Origin: Phallusia mammillata
Taxonomy: Eukaryota; Chordata; Ascidiacea; Phlebobranchia; Ascidiidae
DNA length: 64,000 bases
Assembly: GCA_003260075.1 (NCBI GenBank)
Contig: QLIY01000018.1
Span: 233,761 to 297,760 of the forward strand
Direction of reading: 5' to 3'
Shown here: positions 20,638-37,250 of the stretch, piece after piece
How positions within the stretch are numbered: the stretch's first letter is position 1
Layout: each line of letters starts with the position of its first letter
Position numbers and translations under genes: made by a program
Notes under the pieces: generated by a model
Database searches by the model: none
Seen by the model: the letters and a program-made list of their open reading frames with translations, nothing else
Told to the model about the DNA's origin: nothing

Positions 20638-21081
20638 TAGTGATGGGACGAGTACCCGGTACTCGGTACTCGGTATCGATGGTATCGAACGATTTCAGTG
20701 GTATCGATACTCGTACTCGGTATCGAAATATTTTGTCTCAGTTTTCGATACCAACGTGCGAGTACCAAAGGTCGATTTACACCATAAGAATACGGGCAAC
20801 TTTATGCCAATATTTGCTTCGGACAGCACAAAATTGGGAAAAAAGTTCCGCCAGTTTTCGTATATCTTTTTCGCTATCACGTGGAGATTACATTTTTCGA
20901 CATGTGTGTGTGCACGCCTGTACCCCGACCATGGCAGATAAATAGCCAGTGATATACAACTAAGTACAACACTACACTTAAGTACTCGGTACTCGGTATC
21001 GAAGGTATCGAAGGTATAAACATGTGGTACTCGTACTCGGTATCGATACTCGCTTCAAAACCTGGTATCGTCCCATCACTA
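20638..21081. mobile_element. hAT-type MITE, TAGTGATGGGACG family, copy B
   Basis: Termini TAGTGATGGGACGAGTACCC and CTGGTATCGTCCCATCACTA with perfect TTTGTAAC on both sides (20630-20637, 21082-21089). 444 bp, nearly the full family length, and very close to copy A when inverted. Confidence 0.93.
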
Positions 21082-21099
21082 TTTGTAACACAGAAAATC

Positions 21100-22220
21100 G
21101 ATGTAATTTGAAAACTTGCAATCTAACGCTGATAATAAGTTGACTGCAAAAAAATCCAAACTTAATTAAACTACTGTTAAAATCGTCCATCATTTTGTTT
21201 ATTATCTGATGTCTTCACCTTAATGATGTTAAAATTAACAAAACAAAAAGCCACGATGTAATTATCACAAAATGATGAATTTCCCACATAAAATTGCCAG
21301 GGTAAAAAGTTTCGATGTAATGACCACGTTGAAACGTCTCAATGTTCGAAATGTAAAGTTTTTGAAAACTTACTTCCCAACCCTAACACTTATTAGCTGC
21401 TACAATAATAAACAATACATAAATTTAATCTGGGTGTCTATCATGAGGTATGGTGTTATATAGCTCTTATACCATTTTTTTTTATTCTTGAGGAAAGTAG
21501 GGATTTGGGTAAGGTTAAAATAGCCTATTACTTTTTTAACCCTGATCATGCACATTTTGGAAAAATGTCTTTGCTCAGAGTAAAAACAAATAAGAAACCA
21601 AATATAATAACAACCAAGCTCTGCAGCGTCCTGCAGTTCATGTCGTGAACACTCGAGGCGAAGGCCTTAAAACTTACAACACGCTTGAGGAACAAAAAGC
21701 TTTAGGTGGCACATAGTCGAAAAAACACATGACTATAGGCCTACCAATCATAACAAACACCAATGGTTGTGGTTGTGACAAGTAATTAGTTACTCGAAAC
21801 AGGAAAGATAACAAAACCAAGACCTTTTTAAGGCGCATTTAGGCAGGGAGTCGAACCGAAATTGAACCTCACCCAAAAAATAAAAGCTTTCAGAAGCAGC
21901 AGACACAAGCCATGTCAATTAATGTACACACTCCGGAGAAAAATTGGACACAAACACATTGAACTGTGTATACCAGGTAACCCCCAAGTGTTACCTAATA
22001 CCCAAGCGTGGCGTCATGAAAGAACAACGCTATTTGACCTTTAGCGCGTTCTTTGCAACCCCTGTTGAGTGTTGACGATGTGGTTCCGTGGGGAAGAACA
22101 GTAATAGAGTCGGGGAAAAACCTAAAGGCCAACTGCTTTTCACAACAAATCGAAATTGTTGGTCTAATTTTTGCTCACATATACGAATTCTTGACGAATA
22201 ATTTATGAACCAAATATAAA
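21100..22220. other. No gene seen between the TRPT1 copies
   Basis: AT-rich sequence without a supported coding frame. The last ~150 bp before 22221 match the 5' flank of TRPT1 copy 1 (GAGTCGGGGAAA, CACAACAAATC, TGACGAATAATTT), marking the left border of the tandem duplication. Confidence 0.6.
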
Positions 22221-23913
22221 ATGCCGAGAAGTCGAAGACGAAGTTCAGGTCTAAGCGATTTTAAGATATCGAAAGAACTGGTTCGGGTCCTGAGACATGG
22301 AAAGTACGGTTTAGAAATGGATTGCAGTAAGTTTTGTCAGAAGGTTCCAATGAAAAACGAATCTGATTTGAACTAATAAATCACTCATGTACAACATTTA
22401 GACGGTTTTGTTGACGTGGCGGAGATTATAAAAGCTTTTGCTCAGAATGGTTTTGCACAAATCTCATGTGATAAAATAAAGAGGATAGTTGAAACTGATC
22501 GCAAGGGACGTTATGAATTGAAGATCGACAGAGCACAGTGGAAAATACGAGCTACACAAGGACACACAGTTCAGGTATCTAACACATATTTTTCAAGCCT
22601 TAAAATCCCAATTAAAAAAAACTGACAAAAATTCTTTTGTTTAGGAAAAAATTCTTTTTCTGTTGATTGTGTGGTTGCTTTAACATATGCTTCCGTTAAT
22701 AAAAATTCGCTTAAAAACAAAAATAACTAATAAAACTATAGTAGGCTCTACAAAAACTTCAGGTTTTTTTATTATGCTCATAATATACTAAAATAAATAC
22801 CACATTCCTACTTTAGGTGCAAAATCCTGACTTCCAACAGCTGACTGACACTGGCAAATATGAAAATATCATTCATGGAACAAAAATGTCCCACTGGAAC
22901 AGTATTGCCTTGGCAGGACTTCACAGAATGAATGTAAATAATACATGTGTGATATACAACAATATAAAGGTTGTACAACTAATATGTTACGCTCAATCGT
23001 TTGGTTCCCTTTTTTGGTAATAGTGGGTTTTCTTTGGCAAAACTGGTTGAAATGTTAGAGTACAGTGATAATGTGGTATAATTAGGGTCAATATATTTAA
23101 TACTCTCCATTGTCTATCCAAATAATTCACACTTCACAAGCATTAACTTTTGACCAGAGAACACACATTCATTTTTGCATTGGGTTGCCTGGAGAAAGAG
23201 GAGTCATTAGTGGAATGCCTTCACACTGTGATATTGCTATATACCTGGATGTCCCAAAGGCTATGAGAGGTTAAAAAATTTCTTCTAGCTTAGAAATAAA
23301 CAGTTAACAAAAAATCGTAGCGTATGTGTATCCTTTTGCTCAGTGGTTCTCAAACTTTTAAAGCATGCTGCCTGTTAATGAACTAAAATTTCCTTCTGCA
23401 GCACATTTCGCAGGTAAACATAACAAACGTTGTTCAAAGAACCTTCATTTTCAACTATACTGTGGTGATTTTATTACCAATTAGTAAACTTTGAGCTTTA
23501 AAACATTGTCATGCACACCAGTATTTCGGCATGAAGTCCTAAAACACCAGGGACGGTTTGCACTTCGAAATAGAAAAGTTTTTCTGGCACACACTTTGAG
23601 AATCACGGCTTTTGCTTTTAAACTGGTGTCTTGTTTCACATATGTCTGAATAAACGTGGACGAAAGCAGTGAAATTTTAATACAGTAACAAGTAAATTAT
23701 AAATCATTAAGTTGTATTTGAATGATTAATTGTCTATGACTAACCACTGATTTGTTTTGACTTACCTGTACCCGATTTTGTTTATCTGCAGCTGGTTTGA
23801 AGCTGTATGAGTCCCAAAACAAGGTGATTCTATGCGAAGGAGACCATAAAGGAAGAATTCATCGGGGGGGGGGTTTTAGGAAAGTTGTTCATATTGGGGT
23901 TGGTGGTAAGTGA
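22221..23913 (+). CDS. TRPT1: tRNA 2'-phosphotransferase, tandem copy 2 (5 exons)
   Basis: Exons 22221-22326, 22402-22574, 22817-22933, 23158-23269 and 23792-23913 keep the same lengths and phases as copy 1. The frame stays open for 209 residues. Active-site landmarks LVRVLRHG, IRATQGHTVQV and RTHIHFCIGLP are intact. After VISGM it reads PSHCDIAIY, closer to the usual SHCEI than copy 1. Near the end a 10-nt G run (23864-23873) replaces CCAAATTCTT-type sequence of copy 1; the change nets +3 nt and leaves the frame open by chance, so about five residues there are not trustworthy. Copy 2 is compact; it lacks the MITEs of copy 1 but has its own hAT insertion in intron 4. Confidence 0.88.
23341..23608. 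mobile_element. hAT-type MITE with 8-bp target duplication
   Basis: CAGTGGTTCTCAAACTTTTA and ACACTTTGAGAATCACGG are inverted termini, flanked by CTTTTGCT on both sides (23333-23340, 23609-23616). It lies in intron 4 of TRPT1 copy 2 and is absent from copy 1. Confidence 0.88.
23864..23873. other. Poly-G run of exactly 10 nt inside TRPT1 copy 2 exon 5
   Basis: Copy 1 has CCAAATTCTTCAG at the matching place. A ten-base G run in the middle of a conserved coding stretch is best read as a placeholder. Confidence 0.8.
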
Positions 23914-24329
23914 ATGTAAAATAGATAATTGTGCAAGAACAAAAATGAAGTTGGATTTCTTTTTCATTAGAAATTAGATTTTCAAATCCGGATGATTACC
24001 AAGACTAGTTCAAACTTTGATTGAATTTAGACCAAGGCTTCTTAACTGTTTTACTTCATTACTAACTTGTAAACTATATTTTAAATAACTTGTAAACTAT
24101 ATTTCATACTTTTGGTGTTTGTAATATCATTTTTATGCAAAATATGTCATATGTTAACCTTAACAGTGTTTCTGTATATATTGAATTTTCTGCACTTATC
24201 TGTGACTGCGATCTACAAAAATTAATAAATTTAACAGAAAAAAATACAGAATTGTCTTTTCGGGTTTAATGCAATACAAAAAAGATTTTAAATACAAACA
24301 AAAAATGTGCTTTCCATAATCAGCACATG

Positions 24330-26879
24330 TTACAAAAATTCACTTGGTACAGGCCATTCAAGTGATTGTGGTTTGAGAATTAGTTCCTCCATCTCTAATT
24401 GATCAATATGATTTGTTATAAATCGAATATAGTGCACCAAAGCTTCAACATGCCAAGCCTCAGATTCATCTGAATTAAAATGTACCAAAATTGTATTTTG
24501 TCATTGTATATTATATTTTAATGCATAAGGCCAGCATTTTTCAGTAAGTCGAAAAATTGTACAGTTGTCTTAGTCCATTAAAAACAAAAATACACAACAC
24601 ATAAGTGCACTTATAGTATGTAAAATGTTTTATCTGAATATTTTCTTCCTGAAACCTTAATAATAATGATGCTAAAAAAACAAATAAAATGCTTTTGTTA
24701 TCATCACATATAATAGATGGAAGTTTTTAATAATTCACATACTAATAACAGAAATACAAACAAAAAACACCTACATGTATTAGATTCATATATTGTAGAC
24801 CATAGAGCGGAGGCAAGCTGGGCATCACCACTTAAAATTCCTTCATCCAAAAAGGCAAAAAACATATGTATGGCGTTGTAGTTTTCTTTCATTATTTCAC
24901 GTACTTTCAGGCGCTCTTTGATTTCATCTTGAAACTTGTCATATCGACTGTTCAAGTCATTCCACATGAGATTAGTCATTTTGCGAATTACAATCTATCA
25001 ATAGACACAATAGTAAGTTTGTGCTAGCTCAGACACCAGGAAGCTTAAAATTAGCTTCCTACTTCACCATCACGTCCTTCTTGTTTCAACCTCATAAAGA
25101 TGCACCATAGATGAACAAATACCACTCTGGTCCACATGTTAAATGAATCCTCTAGGCCTGCATTTTCCCTGAGTTTGGTGTGTTGCACCTAAATACACAT
25201 CCATAAAATGTAATTTTGGAAATACAGTGAACCTCAGTTAATCCAGACCTGTTTAGACCAAAAACTTATCTGTCGATTAGTTAAAGCCTTAATACAGGGG
25301 TGGGCAACCTTTGTTACTGTGGGGCCAATTACAATTGTCAAAATTAGTTCGCGGGCTGCACCTGTGTATAACACAAGGTGATTTTACTTTGTTGCTTACC
25401 AAATATGCGTAACTACAAAAAAAATGCATTTGATTCTACCAACATATTGCCAGCTTGCAGAAAACTAGCACCAGGCGTATTAATCTGCTCAAAAATATAT
25501 AATAGTTGAACTCATTTGCCAGTACATTTGAAATCCAAGCGTCTCTGCGGGACGCACAACCTTTAATGAAGGGCGGCATTTGGCCCGCGGGCCGCAGGTT
25601 GCCCACCCCTGCCTTAACATAATACAAATCATTTGCTCCTCAAGTTTTAACCTAATTAGGTGTAGATCAGGATTAGCGGAATCTGGTTTAACCAAGGTTT
25701 AAAAAACATATTTCTTGAATTTATGTATTCTGTGACAAAAAGCATGTAATTTAGGCAACATAGAAAAACGGTGTGTAAGAAACACAACCCACTACAGCAA
25801 GAATTCTGTATGCTTTATTTGTCTTATAATAAACTAGTTTCTGCACACATAGTTACATGGGTAAATGGACATACAAGAAATTGTTATTTGTTTGTTTCAT
25901 TTTTATACTTGGTGGGTGGGAAACTCTGAATTTATTATGCTAACAATGAGTCTCCCATTAGGCTTCCTGTTCATATTTCAAGTCCATTGAATATTTTTGA
26001 CACTCATAATGGAGTTTGTGACTTCAGTTTGTTTCAACCCATTAGGTTTTACTGGGTGGGAGCAAACTTAAGCCTTTTGCTCAAGAAATCACACATTGCC
26101 AAGACCAGTTTAGAATCCACAACCTTTTGAACACATGGCAGTGGCAGTAACCACTTGGCCATCTTGGCGAATTGACTGTAAACTATGCTATGGAACTAAA
26201 AAAATACACCAAATATGTTTGTAAAATTTAACTTATTCAACCAACATGGGGGGGGGGGACACACATTGCCAAGACCAGATTCGAATCCACAACCTTTTGA
26301 ACACATGGCAGTGGCAGTAACCACTCGGCCATCTTGGCGAATTGACTGTAAACTATGCTATGGAACTAACAAAATACACCAAATATGTTTGTAAAATTTA
26401 ACTTATTCAACCAACATGTTATGCAAATCCTTTTCAGGGTGCTTATGATATAATGACACAAAAGAAAATATCAAAGTGTCACACATTGTTATTGCTAAAA
26501 AAGACAAATTTACAATCACCTGGAACCAGTCTTTACTGTTGTTGAAAATAAAACAATATAAATGTAATTTACACACCTTCATATAAATTGAGTTAAGAAG
26601 AACATAGGCAGCGTCCTCAAGGTGTCTGTATTTGTATTTTGATGGCAAAATGATCCCAAATCTGTAAGCTCCTTTCTTTAACTTTTCTGATAGTGCAGTG
26701 GCATAGCACCGATTAGACACCAACGGATAGTTTTTTAAACAGTTTGCGCATTGCAGGAAATTGTCCTTGGGTCTCTGTGCATTTGTGATCCAGCGATTGC
26801 CTAGGTTAGCAAGGCAAAATCCCCGATTTTGAAGTCTCATTATTGGATGTAATGCAAAAAACGTTTTCAAGCAAGACAT
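24330..26879 (-). CDS. UQCC1: Ubiquinol-cytochrome c reductase assembly factor 1 (Cbp3-like), 4 exons
   Basis: UQCC1/Cbp3 with UQCC2 supports synthesis and insertion of mitochondrial cytochrome b for complex III. Exons 26577-26879, 25063-25188, 24775-24994 and 24330-24469 join in frame to 262 residues. Family marks: LEDSFNMW..VVFVHLWCIFMRLKQEG (vertebrate LPDTFNSW...LHVWMCLVRMKQEGR), LMWNDLNSRY, FFAFLDEGILSGDAQLASALW (vertebrate GYDEGILSDD..LAAALWR) and VEALVHYIR near the end. The first exon begins with a basic, hydroxylated stretch without acids for ~30 residues, which suits a mitochondrial presequence. A 317-bp hAT MITE sits in intron 1. Transcription converges on TRPT1 copy 2, with only ~415 bp between the two stop codons. 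Confidence 0.9.
25295..25611. mobile_element. hAT-type MITE (CAGGGGTGGGCAACCT ends)
   Basis: CAGGGGTGGGCAACCT and AGGTTGCCCACCCCTG are perfect 16-bp inverted repeats flanked by CCTTAATA / CCTTAACA (25287-25294, 25612-25619; 7 of 8 alike). No transposase frame. It lies in UQCC1 intron 1. Confidence 0.92.
26098..26168 (-). repeat. tRNA-like sequence, copy 1 (SINE head or decayed tRNA)
   Basis: On the minus strand GCCAAGATGGCCAAGTGGTT opens a ~71-nt sequence that closes with TCTTGGC, giving a 7-bp acceptor-like stem. The internal A-box-like part (TGGCCAAGTGGTTA) and B-box-like GGATTCGAATC (clearer in copy 2) are present. The anticodon arm does not form 5 bp with a 7-nt loop, so I do not call a working tRNA. 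It is repeated at 26268-26338. Confidence 0.4.
26248..26258. other. Poly-G run (11 nt) between duplicated flanks, gap placeholder
   Basis: Sequence before it (ending TTCAACCAACATG) matches 26401-26418, and sequence after it (ACACATTGCCAAGACCAG) matches 26090-26107. So ~165 bp is written twice with small differences, as for two allelic contig ends left unmerged. Confidence 0.85.
26268..26338 (-). repeat. tRNA-like sequence, copy 2
   Basis: Near-identical to 26098-26168 with TTCGAATC intact. It lies in the part of the sequence that is doubled around the G run at 26248, so it is likely the same locus written twice. Confidence 0.4.
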
Positions 26880-26995
26880 TTTTGTGTTATCTTGTACGGT
26901 AAATTAAATGTTTCTTAAATTAACACTAGATGAAAAACATAACAACATATTTGGGATTGCCTTTTGCCTGTAAATCAGATTATTAACATATTCTT

Positions 26996-27582
26996 GATAA
27001 CACTAAAAGCAGAAAGCGGGAAAAGCAGGAAATCGACACTAAAAGCAAAAAAGAAAGAAAAAGCAGAAAAATGGGAAAATTGTGTTTTCTAAAAAAGTGA
27101 AAAAATAATTCCAGAAAAACAGGAAAAAGAGTGAAATTTCTTGGTTCATAAATTTGGAAATACAAAAAGCAGAAAAACAGGAAATGTTTCTTTATTCGTA
27201 TTTTATGCCGTTACTCGTAAAAACCATTTAAAAATGATCTGATAGCGTTCTACATCGATTGTGGCAAAATACAGAAAAATGCGAAATGTTTCTTTGTTTG
27301 TTTTTTTATGCCGTTTTATCTGATACAAATCAAATACAAATGTCGAATAAGCACCATCGATGTGAAAATAATTTAAAATGATTTTTAGAGTAAGAATGGC
27401 ATAAAAACAAATCTGTATTTCGAGATCTTATAAAAAAGAAATTTTACTCTTTTCCTGTTTTTCTGCAATTATTATTTCACTCTTTTAAGAAACACAAATA
27501 TCCCTTTTTGATGCTTTTCCTTTCTTTTCTGCTTTGAGTGTTGATTTCCTGCTTTTCTGTTTTTCTGCTTTTAGTGTGACCC
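26996..27582. mobile_element. Foldback-like MITE with AGCAGAAAA-rich inverted arms
   Basis: The left arm (CACTAAAAGCAGAAAGCGGG onward) and right arm (ending TTTTTCTGCTTTTAGTG) are long inverted repeats, rich in AGAAAAACAGGAAA / TTTCCTGTTTTTCT. CATATTCTT occurs on both sides (26987-26995, 27583-27591), consistent with an 8-9-bp target duplication. No coding frame. It lies upstream of UQCC1. Confidence 0.7.
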
Positions 27583-27591
27583 CATATTCTT

Positions 27592-28326
27592 TTATATTAA
27601 CGTATTTTTAGTTCTGTGTTAAAGCTACCAGCATATAAGGTACCAAACATTACAATTTGAAACTTAGTTTAATCATTTCCGCAACAAAATGAGTCGACTT
27701 TTGAAATTAGTTGAGACACTTTCATGACCTTGGTCGATAGTTCATAATCATATACAGTCGGTTTACGTCAAGTGTAATTGACTTTTAAGAGCAAAACTAA
27801 ATGATGAGTTTAATTTATCTGCGCATATATTGTATACAAAACCTACGTTACAAACACAAGACTTGCAAAAAACTTACCACCTGAACGTTAAGTAGTTTAT
27901 ATTGTTTCGAACTTTTTTTCTCGGCAAGATGGGTGGTCCCCCTAATTGGCAACATACAGAGAAAACGTTTTGGTTTTAAATGGCAAGTACTATTTGCGTT
28001 GTTGTATGAAAAAGTAAAAATAAGTAGGATAATAGTTTTTTGATAACTCAATGTCAGTATTTGTGTTTGTTATTTTTGTTTTTATTGGTTTTGTTTGGAC
28101 ACAGTTTATGATTTCCATAGATACCCTCATGTTCTTGTTTTACATGTGCGAGTATTATTGTGAAGCGTTTGTTTCATCGTCAATAGTAAACAATGTAGCT
28201 GTTTATCCAACACAAATCGCGAGACTTTGTTGTTGTTGCTATGATTGCCGTCTTAAACTATAGTTAAAACAAATCACTTGTATATGGCTACAAGCTACAC
28301 ATACCATGCTATTGTGTTTTTTTAGA
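27592..28326. other. Intergenic between UQCC1 and the mitoregulin-like gene
   Basis: No conserved coding frame seen. It should hold the divergent promoters of UQCC1 (minus) and the small gene at 28327 (plus). The stretch GTGTTTTTTTAG at 28315-28325 is a strong splice acceptor ending 2 nt before the start codon. Confidence 0.5.
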
Positions 28327-28497
28327 ATGGGACAAACCAGAGATATCCAGTTGGTGGTTTGCTCTGTTACGTGTTTTGTAGTTGGATTTGTTGCTGGTTA
28401 TCAATTCGGAAACCTTCGACGAAAGTGGCTTCAAACAAAAAGAGATTTTTTTAAACGAAAACTAAATGAAACCAAAAAGCGTCTTGACACAGCTTGA
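28327..28497 (+). CDS. MTLN: Mitoregulin-like mitochondrial inner-membrane microprotein (56 aa)
   Basis: Mitoregulin (MTLN/MOXI) is a one-helix microprotein that promotes fatty-acid oxidation and respiratory supercomplexes. This frame encodes exactly 56 residues, the same as human mitoregulin. It has one hydrophobic helix (about residues 8-27, VVCSVTCFVVGFVAGYQF) followed by a basic tail LRRKWLQTKRDFFKRKL...TKKRLDTA. The human tail has the same pattern (LRRRYLDWRKRRLQDKLA..QKKLDLA), with LRR at residue 30 and the chain ending two residues after Leu-Asp. I chose ATG 28327 over the upstream in-frame ATG at 28306 because a splice acceptor lies between them, and because the length then matches. 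Single coding exon, preceded by a non-coding or spliced leader. The similarity is recognised by eye and should be confirmed. Confidence 0.8.
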   Translation: MGQTRDIQLVVCSVTCFVVGFVAGYQFGNLRRKWLQTKRDFFKRKLNETKKRLDTA

Positions 28498-28790
28498 CTC
28501 GCATGTGAGTTGAAATCTAATTGTTATTTAAAAACATAAAATAAATTGCTACATAAACATTTTGATGTGGAGTTTAAACCATAATTTGTAAAATTGTTTT
28601 TTTATTATAATATGTAATGTATGTACAAGTATGACACATTTTTTATTGATTGGTTACTACATAACTTCCATATCCCTGTGACATAGCACTTGTAGTAACG
28701 GTGTAGCTGCAGCGAATTTACCATCTATCCACCAATTGTGCCCTCAACTTTGTCATGTTTTTAACGCCAGAACATTGCGCAGCTATTTCT

Positions 28791-28852
28791 GGCTTGATAA
28801 ATATTTTAGCGCAATTGTGCTGCTATGATTTTGCCCGGCAAAATAAACTTAA
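28791..28852 (+). repeat. Short SINE-like repeat
   Basis: GGCTTGATAAATATTTTAGC...GCAAAATAAACTTAACTC resembles the cleaner copy at 50633-50713 (GGCTTGGTGATTGTTTTAGT...AAATAAACTCAACTC). Confidence 0.6.
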
Positions 28853-29013
28853 CTCTTATTAGCAAGTAAATGTGCTTCAAATATAAAACCTACAAAAAGT
28901 TACAAATATACAACCTATGAATTTTTTTAACTTAAAAAATAAGTTTGTGAGTCAAGTGTCAGTTTTGGTTGCGACTTTAACAGTTTATTTTACTTGCTGC
29001 AGGTAATGCAGAG

Positions 29014-30586
29014 ATGTCCATCAGAATAATTTCAAATTGTGCTGTAAGATCCATTTCAAACAGTGTCTTGCATGGAAAACTGTTTGAAACAGGGAGTGTA
29101 TGCCTACCACGTTTCCATAAAACAGGTTTTGTTGTTCCATATTCATTCTACAGTAGCGATGAAGTAAAATCTGTTTCCAAATTATTAAGTGAAACACACA
29201 AAGCCTTGTTCTATGTCAAACCAATAGAGACAGAAGAACCTCCAACAACCCAAGACCTTTTACTTGACTGTCACAATCTTAATGATGTGTTGGAACTATT
29301 TATCAATATGCACCAGTCCAAACAGTTAGCTGACGATGATCATGTTTTATATCTACACAAAGTTTTTGAGCTGTTAAAGCAACAATGCAGTTTGCAAGGG
29401 CATAGTGAAACACATAGCCCTGCTCAAGTTTTACAAGACAATAGATTTCAGAGTTTAATTGAAAAGACCATGATGCAAGTTTCCTTTGTTGGATCCGAAA
29501 GCTTATCATTGATTTTTCTTGAACTAGTTCAGATGGGTATTCCAGTTTCATCCCACACAATGCAACACATCATCAAGGCAATTAAATCAAGAATAAATGA
29601 TTTTTTCCTTGAGGTATGACAAAAACATTGTTTTGTAGGTTACAAACTTTTTGAGATAATACCAATAACATCATGTGGTCTTTTTTTTTACTTTTTTTTT
29701 CTACATTTTAAACCTTTCAGCCCAATAAGATTTGTTGATGTTACATTTCACAGCATTAAACAGTCAAATGTTGTTTTTGAAATTTTACAGGATGTGGCCA
29801 TGTGCCTAAGACCTTTGAGGCAGCTGGGTTTAGAGCACCCCACAACTCAAGAATTAAATCATATTTTATTGCTACATTTGGAGAACCTTGCAATTGATGA
29901 AAACTTTTTTTATCTACCTACCACTGACCCTTCTTTGCTGCCCATACTTGAAGTGTGTGAGCATTTTGGTGACAAAGGTTAGTTTTTTTTCATTTTGGTG
30001 ACAAGTTTTGTTTATTCTAAATGAATTGATTTATTGTCGCCAAATATAGACATGTCAATTCGGTTCTGTGGTGCTAAATAAAGTACAAGTTTCAAGTTTA
30101 GTTTATTTGCACTTAAATTAAATGAAAATAGGTGGTAACACAAAGATTGTACGTGCAGGGCAACGAAAGACCTTGTGGTCATATACAAATAAATAATAAA
30201 GCAACTTTGCCTAACGAGTCTTTCAAACATGATTTATGTACTGTTTTTAGTTTCGTCTCATGTACGCACTTGTCTGCAAAGATCTTGTAAGCTTGTTGTG
30301 ACAACATTTCGAAAGGATCAAAGGGAACTGACTGTGTTAGAGAAAATTAAATTAAAAAGCTTTTTAGCAAATTTTGGACCTGTGTCTACAGAGTTATTGG
30401 GTGCTTCCTATATTGATCAAGAAGGCAAGTTACTGTTAGTACTTTCTTGATGGCTTATGTAAAGATTTAAATTTTATGTGTTGTTTAGACATACCCACAC
30501 ATAAACAGGAGCTGCTTCTGAAATTGAATGCTGCAATCAAGAGGAAAATCGAAAGTAGCAGAAAAGAGGACATTGATTTAAGCTGA
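29014..30586 (+). CDS. Helical, probably mitochondrial protein (possibly FASTK-domain-like), 4 exons
   Basis: Exons 29014-29613, 29791-29977, 30251-30424 and 30489-30586 give 352 residues. The start codon lies shortly after an acceptor-like TTGCTGCAG. The first ~45 residues are basic and Ser-rich with few acids, resembling a mitochondrial presequence. The rest is predicted alpha-helical, with pairs such as LNDVLELFINMHQSK, LSLIFLELVQMGIPV and LRPLRQLGLEHPTTQELNHI. These recall the helical repeats of FASTKD or pentatricopeptide-type organellar RNA proteins, but I see no FAST_1, FAST_2 or RAP domain and cannot name it. The third intron uses a GC donor (GAAG|GCAAGT), the only choice that keeps the frame. 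The C-terminus is short and Lys-rich. Confidence 0.75.
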
Positions 30587-30709
30587 AATGAAACTCAAGA
30601 CACCTATTTGTTTGCTGTTGTTGAATGAGAAATGCAATTACTTGTTTTAATACAACCGTTCAATTAAAACTTTTCACTAAGTGGAGGCATTTCATCAGCT
30701 AAGTTTAGT

Positions 30710-31056
30710 ATGCCTACCATATGTCCTCTTTTTGAAGGACATGTCCTCCTTTTTAACGAAAACCAAGTTGTCATCAGAAGACTAGAAAAAGTACCCAAAT
30801 GTTCTCCATTTTAAGAATTTCTGCTTTACCAACTACATAACTGACAATTATGCCTTTGAAAACAACTAAATATTAGAATACAGGTGTATTTTACATTTAA
30901 ATAAAAAGGTGATTTTAGTGGGGTTATGTAATAAACGTTAACCTCCATCCGAATCATAATTCAACACCATCTAATTTGTTTTTGGGGGCCCCAAAGTGTT
31001 TTTATGTTCTCATCAACAATGTGTCCTCCTTTTGGGGGACGGAAATATGGTAGCCA
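30710..31056. mobile_element. MITE with 10-bp target duplication (Mutator-like)
   Basis: ATGCCTACCATAT and ATATGGTAGCCAT are inverted termini (12 of 13), flanked by TAAGTTTAGT on both sides (30700-30709, 31057-31066). A 9-11-bp duplication is typical of Mutator-like elements. Subterminal TGTCCTCCTTTT motifs recur at both ends. No transposase. Confidence 0.75.
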
Positions 31057-31066
31057 TAAGTTTAGT

Positions 31067-31534
31067 CATTGAAAACGTACGGTAGACACAAAAATAAATT
31101 AATTTCTCAGAATACCGCAGTTAGTAAAAAAATGTTGCCTAAAAAAATAACAATATTTTGATATCTATGCGAAATTGTAGTCACGTGATAAATTGATGAC
31201 GATCTAGGAATTTGTGTTTTATTGTTTACGAGAGGCTACGGGTTTGGCAGTTTTAGTATGTAATATGAGCATATGTTTGCTTCTGAGTTAAAATATTGGC
31301 CGTGAATTAAGCGAAACATATCCTTACTTGCGTTCAAGTTGATTGAAGAAAGAAAAAAAACGGCTTTAGCCACCGACGCAACGTTTTTTTAAACTAAGTT
31401 GACTCTGGCGACGAGTGCCGAGTATTGAGTAATAGCTTTACTTCCTTTTCAGTTGTAATATTCTGAAGCTTATGAAGCATGATTAATTTATAACTAAAAC
31501 CTTGTGTGATCTTGGACATCTGTAATTACTAAAT
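31067..31534. other. Presumed promoter region of TMEM184
   Basis: No coding frame seen. AT-rich, with a short run of purines at 31340-31362. It leads directly into the first coding exon at 31535. Confidence 0.4.
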
Positions 31535-37250
<5,716 letters not shown>

